A stretch of DNA of 64,000 nt from an uncultured Neomegalonema sp. GTDB lineage: Bacteria; Pseudomonadota; Alphaproteobacteria; Rhodobacterales; Rhodobacteraceae. The translations under genes and the position numbers were made by a program. The DNA lies in contig CALKIZ010000003.1 in NCBI GenBank assembly GCA_937995735.1, positions 62,001-126,000 on the forward strand. Direction: 5' to 3'. Shown one piece after another: positions 26,332 to 34,398 of the stretch; within the stretch, counting starts at the first letter, position 1, and the number at the start of each line of letters is the position of its first letter. Under the pieces are notes generated by a model that saw nothing but the letters and a program-made list of their open reading frames with translations, did not search any database and had not been told where the DNA came from.

Positions 26332-26754
26332 ATGACCGCAGAAACTTTCGATGAGCTTGTAGAGAATTTTGAACTGTTCGATGATTGGGAAGAACGGTAC
26401 CGTTACGTCATCGACCTCGGGAAACAAATGCCGGACTTTCCGGAGGCATTGAAAACAGATGCGACGCTGGTTGAAGGATGCGTTAGCCGCGTCTGGCTCG
26501 AAGAAAAAGTGACCGGAGAAGGGCCGGAAGCTGTCATCGAATTTTCAGGGGATAGCGATGCTTTCATCGTCAAGGGTCTGATTGCGGTTCTGCAAAAATT
26601 ATTTTCTGGGCAAACCGCGCAACACATTTTGGAGACTGATGTCTCCAAAGAACTTTCGCGACTTGATCTCTCCGCGCATCTCAGCCCGCAACGCAGCAAT
26701 GGTCTGAATTCAATGGTGGGAAGGATTCGGGGATATGCAGAGCTGCAATCTTAA
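26332..26754 (+). CDS. sufE: SufE cysteine desulfuration protein
   Basis: 140-residue SufE that accepts sulfur from the cysteine desulfurase SufS and passes it to the SufBCD scaffold for Fe-S cluster assembly. The acceptor Cys50 lies in VEGCVSRVWL, and DDWEERYRYVIDLGKQMP is the N-terminal family signature. The ribosome site GAGGAGG is strong. No other suf gene is adjacent, and a 514-base non-coding stretch follows. Confidence 0.96.
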   Translation: MTAETFDELVENFELFDDWEERYRYVIDLGKQMPDFPEALKTDATLVEGCVSRVWLEEKVTGEGPEAVIEFSGDSDAFIVKGLIAVLQKLFSGQTAQHILETDVSKELSRLDLSAHLSPQRSNGLNSMVGRIRGYAELQS

Positions 26755-26813
26755 CCATTTGCACGTATAAATATGCTGGTTAATGACCGGAACCCCCTCA
26801 GCGGCATTCCGCA

Positions 26814-26828
26814 TTAATAAGCTGTTAA
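26814..26828. promoter_or_regulatory. CtrA-type box 1
   Basis: TTAA-N7-TTAA, extended as TTAACC-TA-TTAACC to the right (26825-26838). TTAA-N7-TTAA is the consensus site of the cell-cycle regulator CtrA in alphaproteobacteria. It lies 440 bases before the SIR2-TPR gene and 60 bases after sufE. Confidence 0.5.
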
Positions 26829-27046
26829 CCTATTAACCCATTTTGAGACACTTGGGCGCGCGTGTACGCCAAGGTTCAAACGAATCCGTAAGCCGCCCAG
26901 TCAATCGTTACTGTCGCCTCTAAGATTGCGATCCCCGAATCGAGACACAATCCAATATTAATCGCGACTAATCGCTCTGCCCAGCTCATAGGGTCCCCCG
27001 ACCGTTAATCAGTGTGCTGAAGACCTGTTGTCTCATGGGACACGAC

Positions 27047-27061
27047 TTAATACAAGGTTAA
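27047..27061. promoter_or_regulatory. CtrA-type box 2
   Basis: A second perfect TTAA-N7-TTAA (TTAA, TACAAGG, TTAA), 208 bases before the SIR2-TPR start codon. Having two copies within 250 bases of one intergenic region makes chance less likely than for a single copy. Confidence 0.5.
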
Positions 27062-27231
27062 AATTCTTTGCCCACGGAGCAGGCTTTGGCCTTGAAGAAC
27101 AGAGTGTATTCTGTAATCTTTCGGGACCGAAAATAGTTAACGAATTTAATGCGCGCATCTGTCTGATGCGTCGTGATTGAGGAACGAACCGAGCAGTGAT
27201 GTCGAGGGATGAGATCACATTCGGTAGGCGT

Positions 27232-27262
27232 GGAGCGAAGCTCCCGCTGAGGCGCGGGGAGC
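27232..27262 (+). promoter_or_regulatory. competing hairpins over the ribosome site of the SIR2-TPR gene
   Basis: GGAGC-GAA-GCTCC (27232-27244) and GCTCCCGC-TGAG-GCGGGGAGC-type pairing (27240-27262, one bulge) share bases 27240-27244, so only one can form. The second hides the GGGGA ribosome site (27256-27260). This is the layout of a translational switch; whether it works as one is unknown. Confidence 0.4.
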
Positions 27263-27268
27263 GTTTGC

Positions 27269-30200
27269 GTGGCGGCATTGAGAACTATTTCTCCATCGGA
27301 GTTTGTGCGTCGTTTAAAGCACGGCATCGTATCGCATGACAGTAAAGTCGTCTGGTTTTTGGGCGCAGGGTGTTCTGTAAGTTCCGGCGTCGATGATGCT
27401 GCAACACTCACAAATCGCTGGCTGAAAGAGCTGATGTATTTGGAGACAGGTGAAGAGGACGATTTGGAGGATTGGGCCGAGTCGCGTTTCCCGACCTATG
27501 ACCGCAATGACCCTGCTTCAGCATATATTCAGGTGCATGAAGCGCTGTTTTACACCGATCAGGATCAGCAGCGCGAACAGGAAGAATTGGCGAGCGAAGG
27601 GCAACCCGGTTTTGGATATGCTACGCTGGCGCAGTTATTAACCCATGAGAAATGGGGTGACCGCTGTAACACCGTTATTACGACAAATTTCGATGATTTG
27701 GCGGCTGATGCCCTCTATTTCTACTCCCAGCGTAAGCCTCAGGTGCTGACGCACGAATCTTTTGACCGGCACGTTCAAATCAGCGATGCCCGTCCGACGA
27801 TTGTTAAGCTGTACGGCGATGCCCATCTCAGCTCGGAATATCTCGATGGCAATCGCCGCTTGTTGCGGAATGATGTGAAAAACCGCCTTCGCGCGCTGGC
27901 GACAGAATGTACATTGGTTTTCGTCGGATACGGGGGGCGGGATGATTGCATTCTCGACCTGTTCGAAGAAATGCCTCAAGGCGCACCTTCCGGCGGTGTC
28001 TATTGGGTCAATGATAAAGCCCCCGGCAAGTCGATGGCTGAATGGCTTGAAAACCGTAGAGCTGTTTGGGCATTGAACGATAGCTTTGACGACCTGATGT
28101 ATCTGTTGCGCCGTGAGTTTCAACTTGGCCACCCGCGCATTGATCGCTTCGACCAAATTCTTCAGAAATATGATGCCGAGTATCGTGCGCTGGCTTCAAA
28201 GAAAACCTTGCAGCCTGTTGAGGCCGATGATGCAGGGCCGCCGCCAAATGGCCCTGTGCCGGAACCAGTGGTTGTCGCTGAGCCTACTGCTCAGGCTAAA
28301 GAATCCACAAATACAGTGAGCGACACATATGCTGCTGCAACAGCAAAAGCTAAATCCTGGCCGGTCGCCACAGAGCCTGTTCCGGCAAAACAGCCTGAAA
28401 TTCAAGAACCGGGTATAGTAGCCCGACCGCCGGTTGAGGCAGGTAATGACGATAAAAAACCTGAACCTGAAATTGAAGTGCTCGATCCTGTAACACCGGA
28501 TACATTGAAGACCGAGCCTTTGGTCGCGGCGGCAATTGCGATGAAGGCGCGTGAAAAACTCGACGCCGCTCAACGGGTTGCTTCTCCCGCTTCATCAGTT
28601 GAACTTGAGACTCCCCGGGGGGGTATTTTTACTCATCCTGATGGATTTAATAACGCTACTGCAAGCGCTCCGGACACGGCGGTTGCCGTCACGCAGGCCC
28701 CCTCTAAAGCAACATCAATTGATGCGACCAACTTTTCTGTAAATTTGGATGACCGGAGTGCGCCGCCGTTAAACGGTTTCGTTAATGGTACGGGGTCAGT
28801 TGATGACGACATCCTGGAATTAGACACCGAAGCAACAGAAATTGATATCAACGAAAAAGAGACAAGTTTTGTCGCTCTTGCTTCCGCACATGTTGAAAAT
28901 ACCGAAGACGGGTCACGCCATAAGATTGATGCGCTGATTGCAGCCGCTGTGAAGGCAATGGCGACAGATAGTCAGGAGCATGATGGCGGAAAGCCCGTGG
29001 ATATGTCATCTGCGACTCTTGAAAATATCACAGCGCCTCTTGGCGCTCTTGATATCGACGTTGCCGATGTTGCGCCACCGCTGGACGCCCTGATTGCGCA
29101 GCCTTTGCCGCATCGTCCTGTGGGCGCGCCAATCCGATCCAAAGATGCAGAGATTGTCGACATTGCTGAAAACCCTGTCGATACCGGACCGTTGACAGTG
29201 CCCTTGCGTTTGATGCGCCGTGAAGAGGCTGTTGCCTTGGATGCGAGATTTCGTTCGGCTTTAGCGGATAATCCCCGTGATGCAATGCTTTTAGCGGATT
29301 ACGCTCAGTTTTTGACGGTTGGCCGTCAGGACCACGACGGAGCGGAGCATTATTTCAACCGTGCAATTGATGCTGATCCACAAAATGACGCAGCCCTCCG
29401 TTTGTTTGCCCGTTTCCTGACGGATATCCGCCGGGATCACGAGCGCGCTGAGGATTGTTATCGTCTTGCAATTCGTGCCAATTTCGAGAGCGCGGAGACG
29501 ATGTGCTGTTACGCTGAATTCTTGTGGCACGCGCGCGGCGATTTTGAAACGGCGGGTGAGTGTTTTCAGGTTGCGGTGGATGCCGCGCCGCGCGATGCCG
29601 GATCTTTGATGCGGTATGCGAAATTCCTGCAGCTCGTTCAGCGTAACGATGATGCGGCCTATGCGTTACTGAAACTCGCGGCGGCCTCCGGCGGGACTGA
29701 TCCGGCGGCGACAGTGGCGCTGGCAGACTTTACCGCTTCACGTCGCGGGGATGTCGAAAAAGCTGAAACGATTTTTGAGAAAACCTTAGAGGTCGAAGGC
29801 GATTCCGTCGGGACGCTGACAAAGGCAGCCCAATTTTATGCAAGATATAAGGGTGACCTGAGTCGCGCTGAAGCTCTGTTTGAGCGTGCCTTGAGTGTCG
29901 ATTCTGAATCGACTGAGGCGTTGCTCGCATTCTCCCACTTTTTGCAGGTCCATCGTTTAGATCCGGTGATGGCGGAAGAGATGATCCAGCGCGCGACCAA
30001 AGCCGATCCCGGTAATGCCGAGATTGCGACGGGATATGCCTTGTTCCGCGATGAAGTCCTGATGGATGACGAGGGAGCAGAGGACTTGTTCCGAAAGGCC
30101 ATCAACCTTGACCCTCGCAACGCCAATGTTTTGGCGCATTACGGACGATTTCTCCAGTATTCTCGGCGCAAGCCCAATGCTGCAGAAGATCGTTTGCGTA

Positions 30201-30907
30201 AAGCGGTTGGTATGGAGCCGCGTAATGCTCTGGCATTGCGCAGCTATGGAACGTTCCTGATTTTGGAACGTGGTAATGCCGAAGAAGGCGAGCGCCATTT
30301 ACGCCGGGCGGTCAGCGCTTCCCCGTCTGATGCTCAAGCATTGGCCGATTTGGCTGAATTCTTGGGTAAGCGCGTCGGAAATCACGAAGAAACGGAAGAC
30401 ATGTTCCGCCGTGCCATGGCTGCCGACCAAGCAGATAAGCGGATTTTGCGCCGCTATGCACGATTCTTGGCCGAAACTAAGGGCGATACCAGCGCGGCGG
30501 AAGAACTGTACCGCAAAGTCCTGGACGATCAGCCACAGGATGCGCGCGCGTTGAGTGGATCAGCCCATGCGATGTTTGTTCAGGGAAAACGTAAAGACGG
30601 GCTTTCGCTGCTTGATAAAGCATTTGATGCAGTAATGGGCGATGAACCGCGCCGCCGTAATATTGATTTGTTGCTGGAGCTTTGGTTTTTTCGCTATTGC
30701 TTTGACGAAAGCGCGAAACGCGATGCTATCAAGGCATCCATTTGGTTGGTAAAAGAGGGTGCGAAGGTAACACGCATTGATGTGAATCCTGTCGTTGCCC
30801 GTGCCATTGCAGATAACCATACGGACTCTGATATCTTACGCGAACTTGCGCGTGTTGTTAGCGGTTCTGCGGCACCTGAACGGTTGGACAGATTCAACGT
30901 CGCTTGA
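27269..30907 (+). CDS. SIR2-like domain protein with large TPR array
   Basis: 1212-residue cytoplasmic protein in three parts. Residues 25-290 form a SIR2-like NAD-binding fold: FLGAGCSVSSG (31-40), VITTNFDDL (136-144), IVKLYGD around Tyr182 and FVGYGGRDD near 218-227. The catalytic His usually found in KLHGD is replaced by Tyr182; His186 lies four residues on. Residues 310-650 are acidic, Pro/Ala-rich and probably disordered. Residues 655-1120 hold about 13 TPR-like repeats of 35 residues with the pattern YAxFL...D...AExxFxRA. Prokaryotic SIR2 fusions often serve in NAD-depleting phage defence, with the repeat part as sensor. The start is GTG with GGGGA upstream. No partner gene is adjacent. 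Confidence 0.85.
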   Translation: MAALRTISPSEFVRRLKHGIVSHDSKVVWFLGAGCSVSSGVDDAATLTNRWLKELMYLETGEEDDLEDWAESRFPTYDRNDPASAYIQVHEALFYTDQDQQREQEELASEGQPGFGYATLAQLLTHEKWGDRCNTVITTNFDDLAADALYFYSQRKPQVLTHESFDRHVQISDARPTIVKLYGDAHLSSEYLDGNRRLLRNDVKNRLRALATECTLVFVGYGGRDDCILDLFEEMPQGAPSGGVYWVNDKAPGKSMAEWLENRRAVWALNDSFDDLMYLLRREFQLGHPRIDRFDQILQKYDAEYRALASKKTLQPVEADDAGPPPNGPVPEPVVVAEPTAQAKESTNTVSDTYAAATAKAKSWPVATEPVPAKQPEIQEPGIVARPPVEAGNDDKKPEPEIEVLDPVTPDTLKTEPLVAAAIAMKAREKLDAAQRVASPASSVELETPRGGIFTHPDGFNNATASAPDTAVAVTQAPSKATSIDATNFSVNLDDRSAPPLNGFVNGTGSVDDDILELDTEATEIDINEKETSFVALASAHVENTEDGSRHKIDALIAAAVKAMATDSQEHDGGKPVDMSSATLENITAPLGALDIDVADVAPPLDALIAQPLPHRPVGAPIRSKDAEIVDIAENPVDTGPLTVPLRLMRREEAVALDARFRSALADNPRDAMLLADYAQFLTVGRQDHDGAEHYFNRAIDADPQNDAALRLFARFLTDIRRDHERAEDCYRLAIRANFESAETMCCYAEFLWHARGDFETAGECFQVAVDAAPRDAGSLMRYAKFLQLVQRNDDAAYALLKLAAASGGTDPAATVALADFTASRRGDVEKAETIFEKTLEVEGDSVGTLTKAAQFYARYKGDLSRAEALFERALSVDSESTEALLAFSHFLQVHRLDPVMAEEMIQRATKADPGNAEIATGYALFRDEVLMDDEGAEDLFRKAINLDPRNANVLAHYGRFLQYSRRKPNAAEDRLRKAVGMEPRNALALRSYGTFLILERGNAEEGERHLRRAVSASPSDAQALADLAEFLGKRVGNHEETEDMFRRAMAADQADKRILRRYARFLAETKGDTSAAEELYRKVLDDQPQDARALSGSAHAMFVQGKRKDGLSLLDKAFDAVMGDEPRRRNIDLLLELWFFRYCFDESAKRDAIKASIWLVKEGAKVTRIDVNPVVARAIADNHTDSDILRELARVVSGSAAPERLDRFNVA

Positions 30908-30946
30908 CCGGCACAAGAGCGTATTGCGTATACGATGGATTATCGG

Positions 30947-30987
30947 GTGTCGGGTTTTGCGCGGCACTTGATGCAAATACCTGACAC
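30947..30987 (+). terminator. possible terminator hairpin after the SIR2-TPR gene
   Basis: GTGTCGGGTTTTGC and GCAAATACCTGACAC pair imperfectly over about 12 bp with a nine-base GCGGCACTT..GAT loop region. Only three T residues follow, so termination would be weak. Confidence 0.4.
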
Positions 30988-31039
30988 TTTGACGACGCAG
31001 CACACTGTACCGCAACTTTTTAGCAAAAAATAACAGATT

Positions 31040-31070
31040 TAGACTCACGGCTCGTCGTACCGGGAGTCTA
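31040..31070 (+). repeat. stem-loop upstream of the methyltransferase gene
   Basis: TAGACTC (31040-31046) and GAGTCTA (31064-31070) are perfect complements, with a second CGG/CCG pairing inside. It lies about 90 bases before the betaine-homocysteine methyltransferase start. It is not followed by a T-run and does not match a SAM-responsive riboswitch that I know. Confidence 0.4.
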
Positions 31071-31161
31071 ATATTCATACGTTTGAAAGCAGTGCTTGTT
31101 ATTAATGGGAATTTGATATAATAAATTCTTTATATCTTCATACCAGAATAGAGCGCTTGTC

Positions 31162-32178
31162 ATGACCAATGCCTTATCCCGGCTCCTCGAAACGCGCGAT
31201 TGGATTATGGCCGATGGTGCGACGGGTACGAATTTGTTTGCGATGGGGCTTGAAGCGGGAGAGCCGCCAGAGCTTTGGAACGTTGATTACCCGGACCGTA
31301 TCCGGGCCTTGCATCAGGGGTTCGTTGATGCCGGTTCGGATTTGATCCTCACAAACAGCTTTGGTGGAACGCGATACCGCTTGAAGTTGCATAACCATCA
31401 AGATCGTGCGTTTGAACTCAATAGATGCGCAGCGGAACTGGCACGGGAAATCGCGGATAAAGCGAACCGCCCCGTTATTGTTGCCGGGTCGGTCGGCCCG
31501 ACAGGAGAAATTTTCGAACCTGTTGGAACACTTTCAATTGCCGATGCAATCATCGCCTTTGAAGAGCAAATCAAAGGATTGATGGAGGGCGGAGCTGATG
31601 TGATCTGGGCCGAGACAATCTCATCCGAAGAAGAAATCACTGCCATCGCTCAGGCTTGTGCCAATCTTGACGCACCGCTTTGCGCAACATTGAGTTTTGA
31701 TACTGCCGGGCGCACGATGATGGGTGTTACCTCGACAGGCTATGCCGGACTGCAACAATCGCTGCCGTCCCTACCCGTTGCTTTTGGCGCGAATTGCGGG
31801 ACGGGCGCACCTGATCTGCTGCGTACAGTGCTGGGGCTTACAGAAACATCCCCGGATGCAGTCATTATCGCTAAGTCCAATGCTGGCATTCCGAAATATG
31901 TTGATGGCGTCATCGAATATGATGGCACGCCGGAATTAATGGCGGAGTATGCGCGCCTGGCCCGCGATGCAGGTGCGCGTATCATTGGCGGGTGCTGTGG
32001 CACAAAACCGGAGCATCTTGTGGCAATGAGAGCCGCAATGGAAACGCATGTTCCGATCGCACGTCCGGCTCTGGAAAAAATCAGATCCCGTATTGGTGAT
32101 TTTTCATCACAAGACGATGGAACAGGCGATCAAAGCGCTGCTCCAAAACGCGAACGGCGCGGGCGCAGACGGGCATAG
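31162..32178 (+). CDS. betaine-homocysteine S-methyltransferase
   Basis: 338-residue zinc-dependent methyltransferase of the homocysteine-binding family. The Zn ligands are Cys212 in FGANCGTG and Cys278-Cys279 in IIGGCCGT; DGATGTNLF at the N-terminus is the homocysteine-binding signature, and NSFGGTRYRL supports the bacterial BHMT group. It transfers a methyl group from glycine betaine, or from a methyl-corrinoid, to homocysteine to form methionine. A corrinoid carrier and a DUF1638 protein follow 0.8 kb downstream, past an antisense rhomboid gene, so a B12-linked methyl-transfer pathway is likely. The C-terminus adds a basic RRGRRRA tail. The ribosome site is weak. Confidence 0.9.
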   Translation: MTNALSRLLETRDWIMADGATGTNLFAMGLEAGEPPELWNVDYPDRIRALHQGFVDAGSDLILTNSFGGTRYRLKLHNHQDRAFELNRCAAELAREIADKANRPVIVAGSVGPTGEIFEPVGTLSIADAIIAFEEQIKGLMEGGADVIWAETISSEEEITAIAQACANLDAPLCATLSFDTAGRTMMGVTSTGYAGLQQSLPSLPVAFGANCGTGAPDLLRTVLGLTETSPDAVIIAKSNAGIPKYVDGVIEYDGTPELMAEYARLARDAGARIIGGCCGTKPEHLVAMRAAMETHVPIARPALEKIRSRIGDFSSQDDGTGDQSAAPKRERRGRRRA

Positions 32179-32188
32179 ACTGCGCATT

Positions 32189-32776
32189 TCAGCGGACATG
32201 GGGCGTTGCGCCTTTATCGCGTGTAAGAAGCCACGCTGCTGCAGCCCCAGCCATCGCGCCAAAGAGGTGCGATTCCCATGAGACGCGATGATCGGGCAAG
32301 ACGCCTAATATCAATCCGCCATAGAGCAAACCTGCAAACACAGCCATCACAATAGCCCGCAAACTGCGCTCAAAAATTCCAAGCGCAACGACATATCCCA
32401 GATATCCGAACACCAAACCGCTTGCACCCACATGAACGCGATTGCCACCCCGAGCCAGCAACCAGACCAACAAACCGCCCAAAAGCACAATGATGATGGT
32501 CGAGTCTAAAAATCGTTTTGGCGACGCCATCGCAGCCATTCCACCCAATACGACCAGAGGAACAGTATTCGCAATGATGTGACCGAAGCTGGCATGTAAA
32601 AATGGCGAAGCAGGTATGCCAATCAACCCGCCGAAATCTCTTGGTTCTAATCCAAACCATTGGTTTAATTCATATCCGAAGACGAAATTCACGACCTGGG
32701 CAGCCCATATTATCGCCAACAGGGTGAAAATGGGTCGGAGAAACTCAAAAGTCAGACTGTCTTTATTCAGTGCCAT
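32189..32776 (-). CDS. rhomboid family intramembrane serine protease
   Basis: 195-residue inner-membrane protease with about six helices. The catalytic Ser119 is in HVGASGLVFGYLGY and His170 in WESHLFGAMAG; FLHASFGHIIANT (residues 59-71) supplies the oxyanion-side His and Asn. All residues needed for activity are present. GGAG lies eight bases before the ATG. It runs against the methyl-transfer genes, converging with the methyltransferase gene ten bases away. The substrate is unknown. Confidence 0.9.
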   Translation of the reverse strand: MALNKDSLTFEFLRPIFTLLAIIWAAQVVNFVFGYELNQWFGLEPRDFGGLIGIPASPFLHASFGHIIANTVPLVVLGGMAAMASPKRFLDSTIIIVLLGGLLVWLLARGGNRVHVGASGLVFGYLGYVVALGIFERSLRAIVMAVFAGLLYGGLILGVLPDHRVSWESHLFGAMAGAAAAWLLTRDKGATPHVR

Positions 32777-32964
32777 TCAGCGTGCTCCATGGCTTTGGGT
32801 AAACATCTGTTAACAAATAGCGATGCAGGCTTGCAAATGCTTACGTTTTATCGCTTGGGTCGGAATAAGATTCTGAATTGTCGCGTCCAGTTCACAGAAT
32901 TGAATTGATGCGGGCAATGGTCGCAATCGGCCCGGTTCTGCCGGCGTGATTTGGAGTGCGTAAT

Positions 32965-33666
32965 ATGGCCGACGAAGAAGACGACATCATCCTCAGCGCA
33001 TTGAGCGATGATGAACTTGTGCTGCAAATGCACGATGACCTTTATGACGGTTTGAAGGACGAAATCACCGAAGGCGTCAATATCCTGCTCGAGCGTGGAT
33101 GGACGCCTTATGATGTGCTGACCAAAGCATTGGTTGAAGGGATGCGCATTGTCGGAATCGACTTTCGCGATGGTATTCTCTTTGTCCCTGAAGTGCTGCT
33201 TGCTGCAAACGCGATGAAAGCCGGAATGTTTATTCTACGACCCCTGCTTGCAGAGACCGGCGCACCGAAACAAGGCAAGATGGTGATCGGAACCGTCAAA
33301 GGCGACATTCATGATATCGGCAAGAACCTTGTCGGTATGATGATGGAAGGCGCGGGTTTTGATGTGGTTGATCTTGGTATCAACAATCCTGTCGAGAACT
33401 ACCTCGAAGCTATAGAGAAAGAGGACGCTGATATTCTTGGCATGTCCGCTTTGTTGACCACGACTATGCCGTATATGAAGGTTGTCATCGACGAAATGAC
33501 GGCGAAAGGTATTCGCGAAAACTATGTCGTACTTGTCGGTGGCGCACCGCTCAATGAAGAGTTTGGCAAAGCCATCGGCGCGGATGCCTATTGCCGTGAT
33601 GCAGCGGTGGCGGTTGAAACCGCTAAAGAATTTATGGAACACCGCAAGCATAACCAGACTGCGTAG
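32965..33666 (+). CDS. corrinoid methyl-carrier protein (B12-binding)
   Basis: 233-residue cobalamin-binding protein of the methyltransferase-cognate corrinoid type. An N-terminal four-helix cap (residues 8-95) precedes the Rossmann domain carrying Asp114-x-His116-x-x-Gly119 in GDIHDIGKNLV, the lower-ligand motif, followed by GMSALLTTTMPYMK and LVGGAPLNEEFGK. It carries a methyl group between a methylamine- or betaine-specific methyltransferase and an acceptor enzyme. No MttB-type donor methyltransferase is in the window. TTGGAG lies eight bases before the ATG at 32965. It is followed after eight bases by the DUF1638 gene. Confidence 0.93.
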   Translation: MADEEDDIILSALSDDELVLQMHDDLYDGLKDEITEGVNILLERGWTPYDVLTKALVEGMRIVGIDFRDGILFVPEVLLAANAMKAGMFILRPLLAETGAPKQGKMVIGTVKGDIHDIGKNLVGMMMEGAGFDVVDLGINNPVENYLEAIEKEDADILGMSALLTTTMPYMKVVIDEMTAKGIRENYVVLVGGAPLNEEFGKAIGADAYCRDAAVAVETAKEFMEHRKHNQTA

Positions 33667-33674
33667 GCGCAGCC

Positions 33675-34385
33675 TTGCGTCGCGGAAAAAAGCAACGCAG
33701 CGGCGCGGGAAGTGCAACACAACCTGACTTCGCCGCTGCTCTCGAAGCCCGTCTCATGGAAGACGGGCTAGACGCTCCGCGCGTAAAAGCCACCCCCGAG
33801 CAGGTCATGCTAATTGCCTGTGGCGCGCTGGCACGGGAAATAATCGCTGTGAATGAGGCGAATGGCTGGGATCATGCCGTTCTGGAATGTCTCCCTGCCA
33901 AGCTGCATAATGCTCCTCAACACATTGCTGAAGCCGTCCGGGTTAAAATCCGTGATGCTAAAGCGCGCGGATTTGATTCAATTTTCGTGCTTTATGCTGA
34001 TTGCGGCACGGGGGGCGCATTGGATGCGGTTTGTGCGCAAGAAGGCGTTGAACGCATTCCCGGCCCGCATTGCTATGCCTTCTTTGATGGGGTCGAAACA
34101 TTTGAAACCCGACATGAAGAAGAGCTTGGCACTCTCTATCTGACCGACTTTTTTGCAAAACAATTTGATGCGTTGATTTGGCGGGGCTTTGGACTGGATC
34201 AAGCGCCTGAAATGCGGGATATTCTTTTCGCTCATTACACCCGCGTTGTGTATTTGGCGCAGACTGAGAATCCTGAATTGGATGCAAAAGCCGAAGAAGC
34301 TGCAAAGCGGCTTGGCCTGAGCTATGAGCGCAGGTTCACTGGATATGGTGATTTAGGGACGACGCTTGCTGGATTAGCAAAATAG
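33675..34385 (+). CDS. DUF1638 protein, partner of the corrinoid carrier
   Basis: About 236 residues from a TTG at 33675; an ATG at 33756 is the other candidate. It carries the DUF1638 pattern: LIACGALAREI, LECLPAKLHN, VLYADCGTGG and HCYAFFDG, with conserved Cys and His that could bind metal or corrinoid. The family occurs beside B12-dependent methyltransferases in alphaproteobacteria and methanogens, but its function is not established to my knowledge. It starts eight bases after the corrinoid gene. The first 30 residues are basic and may not be translated. Confidence 0.85.
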   Translation: MRRGKKQRSGAGSATQPDFAAALEARLMEDGLDAPRVKATPEQVMLIACGALAREIIAVNEANGWDHAVLECLPAKLHNAPQHIAEAVRVKIRDAKARGFDSIFVLYADCGTGGALDAVCAQEGVERIPGPHCYAFFDGVETFETRHEEELGTLYLTDFFAKQFDALIWRGFGLDQAPEMRDILFAHYTRVVYLAQTENPELDAKAEEAAKRLGLSYERRFTGYGDLGTTLAGLAK

Positions 34386-34398
34386 GCAGAAACCTTGC

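Larger units (their letters stand above)
26755..27268. other. 514-bp intergenic region with CtrA-type boxes
   Basis: No gene is visible on either strand. The stretch holds two TTAA-N7-TTAA motifs, a TTAACC-TA-TTAACC pair, an imperfect hairpin near 26849-26872 (CTTGGGCG and CGCCAAG arms) and, at its right edge, a pair of competing hairpins around the ribosome site of the next gene. It is unusually long for this gene-dense window. The next gene begins at a GTG at 27269. Confidence 0.6.

Noticed and set aside
26868-26895. tRNA-like T-loop sequence GGTTCAAACGAATCC
   Set aside because: No acceptor stem, D-arm or anticodon arm can be folded around it.
26755-27268. Replication origin
   Set aside because: CtrA-type boxes suggested it, but no DnaA-box cluster or AT-rich unwinding block was seen, and no typical origin genes flank it.
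18283-30907. Defence island spanning the SEFIR and SIR2-TPR genes
   Set aside because: About 7.5 kb of ordinary genes (aconitase X, rnd, cobK, sufE and others) lies between them and no integrase, restriction or mobile gene was seen, so they are treated as two separate genes.
30908-31161. SAM-responsive riboswitch before the betaine-homocysteine methyltransferase
   Set aside because: Such riboswitches are known before this gene in marine alphaproteobacteria, but the GCTAAA-type conserved core was not found; only a plain hairpin at 31040-31070 is visible.
33675-33755. Full N-terminal extension of the DUF1638 protein from the TTG
   Set aside because: Not fully rejected: the extension is basic and poorly ribosome-sited, but the ATG at 33756 has no ribosome site either, so the longer form was kept with a caution.
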